DNA of 64,000 nt, from assembly GCA_009844425.1 (NCBI GenBank), contig VYBN01000031.1, positions 1 to 64,000 on the forward strand, given 5' to 3'. Positions 25,328 through 32,049 of this stretch are shown here, one piece after another. The position numbers and the translations under genes were made by a program. The notes beneath the pieces were generated by a model. The model was not told where the DNA came from, ran no database searches, and saw only the letters and a program-made list of their open reading frames with translations. Origin of the DNA: Gammaproteobacteria bacterium. GTDB lineage: Bacteria; Pseudomonadota; Gammaproteobacteria; Steroidobacterales; Foliamicaceae. The first letter of the stretch is position 1. Every line of letters begins with the position of its first letter.

Positions 25328-26799
25328 ACAGGATTTCCGATCCTTCCACCTTCGAGGTGCAGCAGCAGGCCCTGGCGCTGGCCCGCGGCAGCCTGCTGGA
25401 ATCGGCGGATCTAGGCGACAGCCAGCTTGACCGGGCCCTCGGCGCGCTGCTGCGGCCCGGCGTGGACTGGGGCGACCTGTATTTCTCGGAGTATTCCAGC
25501 GAATCCTGGGTGCTGGAAGACGGCATCGTCAAAACCGCCAGCCACGACCGCGGGCGCGGCATGAGCGCCCGCGCCGTGAGCGGAGAAAAGTCCGGCTTCG
25601 CCTATTCCGACGACCTGGACCCCGCGACCCTGCTGAGCGCGGCCAGGACCGCCGGCGCCATTGCCCGCGGCGGCGGCCGGGGGCGGATCGAGCTGCGCCG
25701 CGAAGGCGCGAGCCGCCGCCTCTACCCGGCCGGCGATCCCGGCGACGGTTATTCCGATGCGTCCAGGGTGGAACTGCTGCACGCCCTGGACCGCGAGGCC
25801 CGCGCCGCGGACACGCGGGTGCGGCAGGTGATCGCCAGCCTGTCCATCGCCCGCAACCTGATGCTGGTCTGCTCGTCCGACGGACGGCTGGCGGCCGACG
25901 ATCGCCCGCTGGTGCGGCTGGGCGTGACGGTATTGCTGGAGCAGAACGGAGAAGTGCGCCACGGGGTCGCCGGCTGGGGCGGGCGGCTGCCGCTGACCGA
26001 CCTCGTCGCGGCCGATTCGCCCGGCGAATATGCGCGCGAGGCCGTGCGCCAGGCGGTCGTCAACCTGGACGCGCAGCCCGCGCCCGCCGGCGAGGAAATC
26101 GTCGTGCTGGGACCGGGCTGGCCGGGCGTGCTGCTGCACGAAGCGGTCGGCCACGGCCTGGAGGGCGACTTCAACCGCAAGGGGGTGTCCGCCTTTGCCG
26201 GGCGCATCGGCGAAGCGGTCGCCACGGACCAGTGCACGGTGGTGGACGACGGCAGCATGCCGGGCCGCCGCGGGTCGCTGGAGATCGACGACGAGGGCAC
26301 GCCCACCGGCCGCACGGTGCTGATCGAGAACGGCGTGCTGGCGGGCTACATGCAGGACCGCCTGAATGCCGGCCTGATGGGCGTCAGGCCCACCGGCAAT
26401 GGCCGCCGCGAGTCCTACGCGCACCTGCCGATGCCGCGCATGACCAACACCTTCATGATGCCGGGCCCGCACGATCCCGAAGAGATCATCCGCTCTGTGA
26501 AAAAGGGCGTGTACGCAAAGAACTTCGGCGGCGGGCAGGTGGACATCACGTCCGGAAAGTTCGTCTTTTCCGCCAGCGAGGCCTATCGGATCGAGAACGG
26601 CAGGCTGGGCGCGCCGCTGCGCGACGCAACGCTGATCGGCGACGGCCCCACGGTGCTGACGCGCGTTTCGATGGTCGGCAGCGACCTGGCGCTGGATCCC
26701 GGTGTGGGCGTATGCGGCAAGGACGGGCAGACCGTGCCGGTAGGCGTCGGCATGCCCACCATCCGCGTGGACGGCATCACCTTCGGAGGCACCGCCTGA
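25324..26799 (+). CDS. tldD: Metalloprotease TldD
   Basis: A 491-residue subunit of the TldD/TldE(PmbA) heterodimeric protease, which trims unfolded peptides and matures microcin B17-like products. The metal-binding HExxxH appears in LLHEAVGHGLEGDF (about residue 275). The body ends with a typical PTIRVDGITFGGTA. It overlaps the nitrilase stop by four bases. Its partner pmbA lies only about 640 bp downstream, separated by hairpin element C and purE. Confidence 0.96.
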   Translation: MNRISDPSTFEVQQQALALARGSLLESADLGDSQLDRALGALLRPGVDWGDLYFSEYSSESWVLEDGIVKTASHDRGRGMSARAVSGEKSGFAYSDDLDPATLLSAARTAGAIARGGGRGRIELRREGASRRLYPAGDPGDGYSDASRVELLHALDREARAADTRVRQVIASLSIARNLMLVCSSDGRLAADDRPLVRLGVTVLLEQNGEVRHGVAGWGGRLPLTDLVAADSPGEYAREAVRQAVVNLDAQPAPAGEEIVVLGPGWPGVLLHEAVGHGLEGDFNRKGVSAFAGRIGEAVATDQCTVVDDGSMPGRRGSLEIDDEGTPTGRTVLIENGVLAGYMQDRLNAGLMGVRPTGNGRRESYAHLPMPRMTNTFMMPGPHDPEEIIRSVKKGVYAKNFGGGQVDITSGKFVFSASEAYRIENGRLGAPLRDATLIGDGPTVLTRVSMVGSDLALDPGVGVCGKDGQTVPVGVGMPTIRVDGITFGGTA

Positions 26800-26816
26800 C
26801 CCCTTCGCCAACTCAA

Positions 26817-26925
26817 GCGCATCTGTTGCGCCCCTTCTCGCGGGAGTGTCGAAGGCAGGATGCCTCTCGTCAAGCGTCATGGATGACGAATGCGTCTCAC
26901 GCGAGAAGGGGCGCAATAGATGCGC
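26817..26925. repeat. Hairpin element C: 30-bp stem with twin mini-hairpin apex
   Basis: Left arm 26817-26846 pairs with right arm 26896-26925 at 28 of 30 positions. The 49-nt apex (26847-26895) includes GGCAGGATGCC and GTCATGGATGAC. It begins 17 bp after the tldD stop and ends 40 bp before purE. The apical part GTCGAAGGCAG resembles the same place in element B (GTCGGAGGCAG), whereas the stems are unrelated. Confidence 0.9.
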
Positions 26926-26965
26926 GAGGAAGCACCCAGGTTTACAAGCCATTGAGGAAACACAA

Positions 26966-27451
26966 ATGACACAAGTAGCCATTCTCATGGGTTCGCGTTC
27001 GGACTGGAAAATCATGGAGAACGCGGCCAACACGCTGGATTCGCTGGGCATAGGCTGGGAAGCGCGGGCGCTGTCCGCGCACCGCGCCCCCAGGCAACTG
27101 GCCGACTACTGCGACGAGGCCGAGGAACGCGGGATCAAGGTGGTCATCGCCGGCGCCGGCCTGGCCGCGGCCCTTCCGGGGACGGTGGCGGCGCTCACAT
27201 CGCTTCCGGTACTCGGTGTTCCGATGGCGACCGCCGCCTTCGGGGGCGCCGACGCCATGCTGTCCATGGCCCAGATGCCGGCCGGCGTGCCGGTGGGAAC
27301 GCTGGGAGTCGGCCGTCACGGCGCCGTGAATGCCGCCCTGATGGCGACCGCCATCCTGGCCCTGAGCGACGCCGACGTGCGCGGCGCGCTCAAGGCCTTT
27401 CGGGCCGCGCAGACGGCGGAAGCGGTCCGGGGCGCCGATGTCACCCAGTGA
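26966..27451 (+). CDS. purE: PurE-type carboxyaminoimidazole ribonucleotide mutase
   Basis: A 161-residue purine-biosynthesis enzyme. Visible signatures are MGSRSDWKIME at the start, the active-site SAHRAP, and the LSMAQMPAGVPVGTLGVG block. The segment that reads AGGAAHLPG in common class I PurE is AGAGLAAALPG here, closer to class II-like sequences, so the N5-CAIR versus AIR preference is uncertain. No purK is nearby. ATG 26966 is preceded by GAGGAAAC. Its last 14 bp overlap pmbA. Confidence 0.9.
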   Translation: MTQVAILMGSRSDWKIMENAANTLDSLGIGWEARALSAHRAPRQLADYCDEAEERGIKVVIAGAGLAAALPGTVAALTSLPVLGVPMATAAFGGADAMLSMAQMPAGVPVGTLGVGRHGAVNAALMATAILALSDADVRGALKAFRAAQTAEAVRGADVTQ

Positions 27452-28757
27452 ACTCAGCGAGCGGGTGGCCGATGCCCTGAGCTACGCCCGCAAGCGGGGC
27501 GCCAGCCAGGCGGAAGCCTCCGCATCCAACAACACGGGACTGACCCTGCGCGTGCGGATGCGCGAGGTCGAAACGCTGGAGAGCCACCAGGACCATTCGC
27601 TGGGCGTGACCGTTTACCGGGGAAAGCGGCGCGGCTCGGCCAGCACTTCCGACCTTTCATCCGGGGCTGTTCGCGAAACCGTCGACAAGGCGCTGAGCCT
27701 GGCCCGGTTCGCGGCCGAGGACGAATACGCGGGCCTTGCCGACGCCGATCGCATGGCCACGGAATTCCCCGACCTCGACCTGCACCACCCTTGGGACCTG
27801 GAGGCGGAGCAGGCCATGGACCTGGCGCTGGAATGCGAAGCTGCCGCGCTGGACTTGGACCCGCGGATCAGCAACTCGGAGGGCGCCGGCGTCGATACCG
27901 GCGAATCCGCCTTCGCATACGGGAACTCGCACGGGTTTCTGCAAGGCGGCCGGTCGAGCAACCACTCGCTGTCCTGTGTCGTGCTTGGCGAGCAGGACGG
28001 GCAGATGGAGCGCGACTACGACTTCAGCGTGGCCCGGGCGCCCGAGGAGCTGACTCCGGTGAAGGAAGTGGGGGAGAGCGCCGCCGAACGGACGATCAGG
28101 CGCCTCGGAGCGCGCAAGATCAGCAGCACGAAGGCGCCGGTACTGTTCGCGCCGCGCGTCGCGCGGAGCCTGATCGGACACTTCTGCGCGGCGGTCAGCG
28201 GCCGGGCGCTCTACAACCGCGCCAGCTTCCTGCTCGACAGCCTCGACAAGCCGGTTTTCGCGGACTGCGTCAACCTGAACGAACGCCCGCACCTGCCGCG
28301 CGGCCTGGCCAGCCATGCCTACGACGGCGAGGGCGTGGCGACCGCCGACCGCGACCTGGTGTGCGGCGGCGTGCTGAAGGGCTACTTCCTGGGCAGCTAC
28401 TCCGCGCGCAAGCTCGGCATGGCAACCACGGGAAACGCCGGCGGCGCGCATAACCTTTTTCTCGAAAGCACCGGTCAGTCCTGGGAGAACCTGCTGGCGG
28501 AAATGGGCGAGGGCCTGGTGGTGACCGAAATGATGGGACAGGGCGCCAACACCGTGACCGGCGACTACTCGCGCGGCGCGGCCGGATACTGGGTGCGCGA
28601 CGGCGCGGTCGAGCACGCCGTCCACGAGATCACCGTGGCCGGCAACCTGAAGGACATGTTCCGCAATATCGCCGCCATCGGGTCCGACGTGGACCGGCGC
28701 GGCGGCATCTACACCGGTTCGATCCTCATCGAAGACCTAAGCATCGCCGGCGCCTGA
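27438..28757 (+). CDS. pmbA: Metalloprotease PmbA/TldE
   Basis: A 439-residue partner of TldD. The TldE/PmbA pattern is clear: TLRVRMREVETLESHQDHSLGVTVYRGKRRGSAST near the N-terminus and MMGQGANTVTGDYSRGAAGYWVRDG with ITVAGNLKDMFRNIAAIGSD near the C-terminus. The HExxxH of TldD is absent, as expected for this subunit. Overlap with purE suggests translation from the same message. It ends convergently with the thioredoxin-fold gene (21-bp overlap). Confidence 0.95.
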   Translation: MSPSELSERVADALSYARKRGASQAEASASNNTGLTLRVRMREVETLESHQDHSLGVTVYRGKRRGSASTSDLSSGAVRETVDKALSLARFAAEDEYAGLADADRMATEFPDLDLHHPWDLEAEQAMDLALECEAAALDLDPRISNSEGAGVDTGESAFAYGNSHGFLQGGRSSNHSLSCVVLGEQDGQMERDYDFSVARAPEELTPVKEVGESAAERTIRRLGARKISSTKAPVLFAPRVARSLIGHFCAAVSGRALYNRASFLLDSLDKPVFADCVNLNERPHLPRGLASHAYDGEGVATADRDLVCGGVLKGYFLGSYSARKLGMATTGNAGGAHNLFLESTGQSWENLLAEMGEGLVVTEMMGQGANTVTGDYSRGAAGYWVRDGAVEHAVHEITVAGNLKDMFRNIAAIGSDVDRRGGIYTGSILIEDLSIAGA

Positions 28758-29399
28758 TCCGCCTTCCAGCACGCCGTCCACGGCGGCGCGGAGTTCGTCG
28801 TTGCCCAGGCGTTGGGTGTAGTCGGGCTCGGAGTGCGCGAAGCGGATCATGCCGGCGGCGTCGATCATGTACACGGCAGGCACCGGCAGGGCGTGGTGGG
28901 TCTCGCCGGAAGCCTCTTCGAGATCCAGGCCGTATTCCTTCGCCTGTTGGTAGTAATCTTCGGACACGCGGAACGCGAGGCCGAAGGCTAGGGCGGCGCC
29001 CATCCTTGCGTCGGACAGGAGCGTGTAGTCCAGGCCCTCGGCGTCGCCGTGCAGCGCGGAGGCGAGGTTGGCGGGACTGTCGGCGCTCAGGAAATAGACG
29101 TCCATCCCGCGCTGCTCCAGCTCGGGCACGACGTGCCGCAATTCCGCCAGGTGGCGGTTGCAGTACGGGCACCATCCGCCGCGGTAGAAGATCAGCATGG
29201 CCGGGCGCTCCAGCGACTTGGGATCGAAGATGAAGTCGCTGCCGTCCGCGTTGCGGGCGGTGAACGAAGGCGCCGCGACGCCGGCGGGCAGGGGTTGGGT
29301 TTCTTCGGCGCTGGTGGCGAATTCGGCGTGCGATGCGGGCGCGGCCAGGGCGGCGGCTAGGGAAACGACGGTGAGAATTGGTAAGGCGGTGTTGCGCAT
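28737..29399 (-). CDS. Periplasmic AhpC/TSA-type thioredoxin-fold protein
   Basis: A 220-residue exported protein. The signal peptide (VVSLAAALAAPASHA) is followed by a thioredoxin fold with the redox motif GGWCPYC (Cys-x-x-Cys), then the VYFLSADSPANL strand typical of peroxiredoxin-like AhpC/TSA proteins. It probably reduces peroxides or disulfides in the periplasm. ATG 29399 is preferred to ATGs further upstream because a CGGAG ribosome site precedes it and the signal peptide begins there. A palindrome overlapping a TACAAT -10 box lies upstream (29421-29436). Confidence 0.8.
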   Translation of the reverse strand: MRNTALPILTVVSLAAALAAPASHAEFATSAEETQPLPAGVAAPSFTARNADGSDFIFDPKSLERPAMLIFYRGGWCPYCNRHLAELRHVVPELEQRGMDVYFLSADSPANLASALHGDAEGLDYTLLSDARMGAALAFGLAFRVSEDYYQQAKEYGLDLEEASGETHHALPVPAVYMIDAAGMIRFAHSEPDYTQRLGNDELRAAVDGVLEGGSGAGDA

Positions 29400-29420
29400 G
29401 ATGTGGCTCCGGAAAAGTGC

Positions 29421-29436
29421 GCGCATTGTAATGCGC
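29421..29436. promoter_or_regulatory. Palindrome overlapping the -10 box of the thioredoxin-fold gene
   Basis: GCGCATT-GT-AATGCGC is a 16-bp inverted repeat with perfect 7-bp arms. On the minus strand its centre reads TACAAT, a good -10 box placed 25 nt before ATG 29399. A repressor bound here would block that promoter. The regulator is unknown. Confidence 0.4.
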
Positions 29437-29454
29437 TGTTTTCCCGGCCGGCGG

Positions 29455-29473
29455 CGAGGGCGGGACGCCCTCG
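29455..29473. repeat. Short perfect GC hairpin in the prx/folC divergent spacer
   Basis: CGAGGGCG-GGA-CGCCCTCG, 8-bp arms and a 3-nt loop. There is no T-run on either side, so it is not a standard terminator. It lies between the divergent prx-like gene and folC and might insulate them or be a dispersed repeat; only one copy was noticed here. Confidence 0.5.
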
Positions 29474-29492
29474 TTCCCAGGGTGGCGGCCAA

Positions 29493-29498
29493 TACAAT
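29493..29498 (+). promoter_or_regulatory. -10-like box 8 nt before the folC start
   Basis: TACAAT followed by TCG and five more bases to ATG 29507. The hexamer, the following TCG and the 8-nt gap are the same as at leuS. It suggests a leaderless transcript; no ribosome-binding site is visible. Confidence 0.35.
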
Positions 29499-29506
29499 TC
29501 GGCGGC

Positions 29507-30781
29507 ATGAACGGCAGTCCCAGGCGCCTCGATGAATGGCTGCGCCATGCGGCGCGGCTGCACCCCAGCGAGATCGACCTGGGGCTTGAGCGGATCGCGG
29601 AAGTGATCGGCAAACTGGGCCTTCAACCGCCTCCCGGCCGCGTGGTGATCGTGGGGGGCACCAACGGCAAGGGCAGCACCGCGGCGCTGATCGACGCGGC
29701 GCTGCGCTTGCGCGGAGGCTTGCGCACCGCGCTGTATCTCTCGCCCTACCTGCAGGAATTCGGGGAGCGTGTGCAGATCGGCGGCGCGCACGCCGACGCG
29801 GAGAGCCTGAGCCGCGAGTTCGAGCGGGTGGAGGCGGCGCGCGGCGATATCCGGCTCACCGAATTCGAGTTCGTCACGCTGGCGGCCTTCAGCCTGTTCA
29901 GCCGGGAAGGCTGCGACGCCTGGGTGCTGGAGGTGGGTCTGGGCGGAAGGCTGGACGCGGTCAACGCGATCGACCCGGACGTGAGCGTGATCACGCGGAT
30001 CGCGATGGATCACCAGGACTGGCTGGGCGACACGCTGGATTCGGTGGCGGCCGAAAAGGCGGGGATCCTGCGTGCCGGTCGACCGGCGTTGTACGGAGCG
30101 GGGGTTGCGCCGGCGCCTATCGCCGCCCGCGCGGCGGAACTTGAGGCGCCGCTATACCAGGCGGGCGTGGATTTCCACTTCGAGCGTCACGGCGAGCGCT
30201 GGGACTGGCGCGGCCGGACCGTGCGCCGCTCCGGCCTGCCGGTTGCCGATCCCGCCAACGCGGCCGAACTGCCGAACGCCAGCCTGGCATTTGCGGTGCT
30301 GGAAACACTCAACGCCGATTGGGTTCCCGAAGTCAGCGACTGTCCGGCGATTCTTTGGGCCGGCCGGTTGCCGGGACGGTTCGAGCGCCTGGAGCACGCC
30401 GGCGCGGAATGGGTGCTGGACGTGGCGCACAACCCCGATGCCGGCGCCAGCCTGGCGAAGAGCCTCAGTGCGTTACCGCCGCGCCCGTCGATCTGGGTGC
30501 TGGGCATGCACGGCGACAAGGACATTGAGGGCTTTTTAGGGGCGCTGCCGCTTCGGAAACGCGATCACGTGATTGTTGCGCCGGCTGAAAGCCCCAAGGC
30601 CGTTTCCGCGAAAGTCCTGGCCCAGGCGCTGAGCGCGCGCCGGCACGCTTACGTTACGCAGTGCGAATCCGTGGTTGCTGCTTGCGAACGGGCCACGCAG
30701 GCGGCGACCGGACAAACCCGCGTGGTTGTGACCGGTTCGTTCAATACCGCGGGCCCGGCGCGAAAATGGCTGCACCAATGA
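29507..30781 (+). CDS. folC: Folylpolyglutamate/dihydrofolate synthase
   Basis: A 424-residue ligase that adds glutamate to dihydropteroate and folates. The P-loop GGTNGKGSTAALIDAAL (about residues 51-66) is diagnostic, as are LGGRLDAVNAIDPDVSVITRIAMDHQDWLGDT and VLDVAHNPDAGASLAKSL. Mur-ligase-like ATP and glutamate domains are both present and the length is normal. It stands alone rather than in the accD-folC-dedD order of many relatives. Confidence 0.96.
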   Translation: MNGSPRRLDEWLRHAARLHPSEIDLGLERIAEVIGKLGLQPPPGRVVIVGGTNGKGSTAALIDAALRLRGGLRTALYLSPYLQEFGERVQIGGAHADAESLSREFERVEAARGDIRLTEFEFVTLAAFSLFSREGCDAWVLEVGLGGRLDAVNAIDPDVSVITRIAMDHQDWLGDTLDSVAAEKAGILRAGRPALYGAGVAPAPIAARAAELEAPLYQAGVDFHFERHGERWDWRGRTVRRSGLPVADPANAAELPNASLAFAVLETLNADWVPEVSDCPAILWAGRLPGRFERLEHAGAEWVLDVAHNPDAGASLAKSLSALPPRPSIWVLGMHGDKDIEGFLGALPLRKRDHVIVAPAESPKAVSAKVLAQALSARRHAYVTQCESVVAACERATQAATGQTRVVVTGSFNTAGPARKWLHQ

Positions 30782-30863
30782 AATCGCCGAATGGTCGAAT
30801 TCGCGGCAAACCCACACAAAAAAGCGGATGTCCGGTTATCGGCTCAATACTAAAGTGCGAAGA

Positions 30864-30941
30864 GCGTGGCCCCCGGGCTGGTGCCTGCCTCTGCCTTCGT
30901 CACGCGGGGGTAGCGGGTTCAAATCCCGCCGGGGGCTGCGC
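30864..30941 (+). other. tRNA-like hairpin (possible degenerate tRNA or attachment-site remnant)
   Basis: The 3' part looks like a tRNA: a T-arm GCGGG-TTCAAAT-CCCGC (30913-30929) followed by CGGGGGC, which pairs with GCCCCCG at 30869-30875 like an acceptor stem. The pairing extends outward with two wobble pairs to a 13-bp stem (30864-30876 with 30929-30941). The 5' half has no canonical D-arm, and the anticodon stem is poor (possible loop TTCGTCA). No CCA follows. It is either a decayed tRNA, a tRNA-derived site, or chance within another stem element. Confidence 0.35.
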
Positions 30942-30983
30942 CTTTGCGAAGTATAGCAGCAGGCAAAGTAAGGCCGTTCACGC

Positions 30984-31856
30984 TCACGCCAGGCCGTAGA
31001 TGCGCAGGACGTTGTCGCGCATCAGCTTGCGGCGCGCGTGCGTGCGCAGATTCAGCGCGTCGATGTCGTCCACCGTCCGCTCGAAGTCCAGCACCGGGAA
31101 GTCGGTGCCGAAGATGACCTTGTCCTGGCCGAATGAATTGATGTAGTGGCGGAAGCTGTCCGGCCAGTATTTCGGCCGGTGCGCGTCGCAGCCGATGAAC
31201 ACGTTGTCGTGCTTCCACGACATGGCGATCATCTCCTCGTGCCAGGGAATGCCCACGTGGATGCCGATCAGCTTCAGTTCCGGGAAGTCGCAGGCCACCG
31301 CGTCCAGCGCGATCGGGCGGCCGACGCTGCGGCGCGGCGCGTCCTTGGCGTAGATCATCGACTGGCCCACCTGCATCTGTATGGGCACGTCCAGTTCGCA
31401 GCACTTGGCGTAGAAGGGGTAGTAGCGCGCGTGGTCGGGCGCCAGTTCGAACCAGTGCGGGTAAAGGTGCGCGCCGATGAAACCCATGTTCTTCACCGCG
31501 TCCTCGAACATCCGCACGCCTTCCATGCCCTGCGTGGGATCGATCCCGGCCAGGCCGCTGAAGCGATCGGGATGCTCTTCGCAGGCGCGGGCGACCACCT
31601 CGTACGGCAGGTGGTAGCAGCCGGGCAGCCCCACCTGGCCGGTACGCGGGGCGATCAGGAACGCGCGCTCGATGCCGGCCGCGTCCAGCCGCTCGATCAT
31701 CTGCTCCAGCGAAAGGCCCGCCATGAGCGGACTTTCGGCCTTCATCTTGCCGACGAAGAAATCGCCCTGCCAGCCGGGCCGGTGCGACAGGGCCTCCGGC
31801 GTCCAGATATTGACGACCGCGTCGATCGCCCGGTAATCGTGCTTGGGCTTGCTCAT
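30984..31856 (-). CDS. Amidohydrolase-2 family protein lacking the first HxH pair
   Basis: A 290-residue TIM-barrel protein of the amidohydrolase-related family (decarboxylases and hydrolases such as ACMSD relatives). Recognisable parts are LAGIDPTQGMEGV, GAHLYPHWFELAPDHARYYPFYAKC, IGIHVGIPWHEEMI and the late aspartate in FGTDFPVLDFERT. The first strand reads IDAVVNIWTP where most members have a metal-binding HxH, so metal binding must differ. I recall a subfamily with this feature. It is divergent from the thiamine operon and its function is unknown. Confidence 0.75.
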   Translation of the reverse strand: MSKPKHDYRAIDAVVNIWTPEALSHRPGWQGDFFVGKMKAESPLMAGLSLEQMIERLDAAGIERAFLIAPRTGQVGLPGCYHLPYEVVARACEEHPDRFSGLAGIDPTQGMEGVRMFEDAVKNMGFIGAHLYPHWFELAPDHARYYPFYAKCCELDVPIQMQVGQSMIYAKDAPRRSVGRPIALDAVACDFPELKLIGIHVGIPWHEEMIAMSWKHDNVFIGCDAHRPKYWPDSFRHYINSFGQDKVIFGTDFPVLDFERTVDDIDALNLRTHARRKLMRDNVLRIYGLA

Positions 31857-31948
31857 TCCATCCGCTCCGCTCGTTCGGCGGCAATTATCCTTCAACCGCC
31901 GCGAATCGTGGGCGGCGCTTGCATAACGGCCCGCCAGTTGGTTCGCTT

Positions 31949-31954
31949 TATACT
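31949..31954 (+). promoter_or_regulatory. -10 box for the thiamine operon
   Basis: TATACT lies 8 bp upstream of the first base of the TPP aptamer, so transcription would start right at the riboswitch. A good -35 is not evident at 17 bp spacing. Confidence 0.35.
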
Positions 31955-31962
31955 TGCGACTT

Positions 31963-32049
31963 ACCTGGGGGGCGGCATTCCGGCCTGAGACCCTTGTTGA
32001 GGGGAACCCCTTGAACCTGATCCGGTTAGTACCGGCGGAGGAACGAGGT
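31963..32049 (+). promoter_or_regulatory. TPP riboswitch (THI element)
   Basis: The thi-box consensus is plain: CTGAGA at 31985-31990, CCCTTGAACCTGAT at 32008-32021, and the closing CCGGTTAGTACCGGCGGAGGAA. ACCT at 31963-31966 can pair with AGGT at 32046-32049 to close P1. The ATG of the TonB receptor follows at once (32050). The conserved 3' strand of the aptamer contains GGAGG (32037-32041), 8 nt from the start codon, so the ribosome site is part of the aptamer. Binding of thiamine pyrophosphate should hide it and shut translation directly. Confidence 0.95.

Noticed and set aside
30864-30941. A functional tRNA gene downstream of folC
   Set aside because: No D-arm and a weak anticodon stem; kept only as a tRNA-like element with low confidence.
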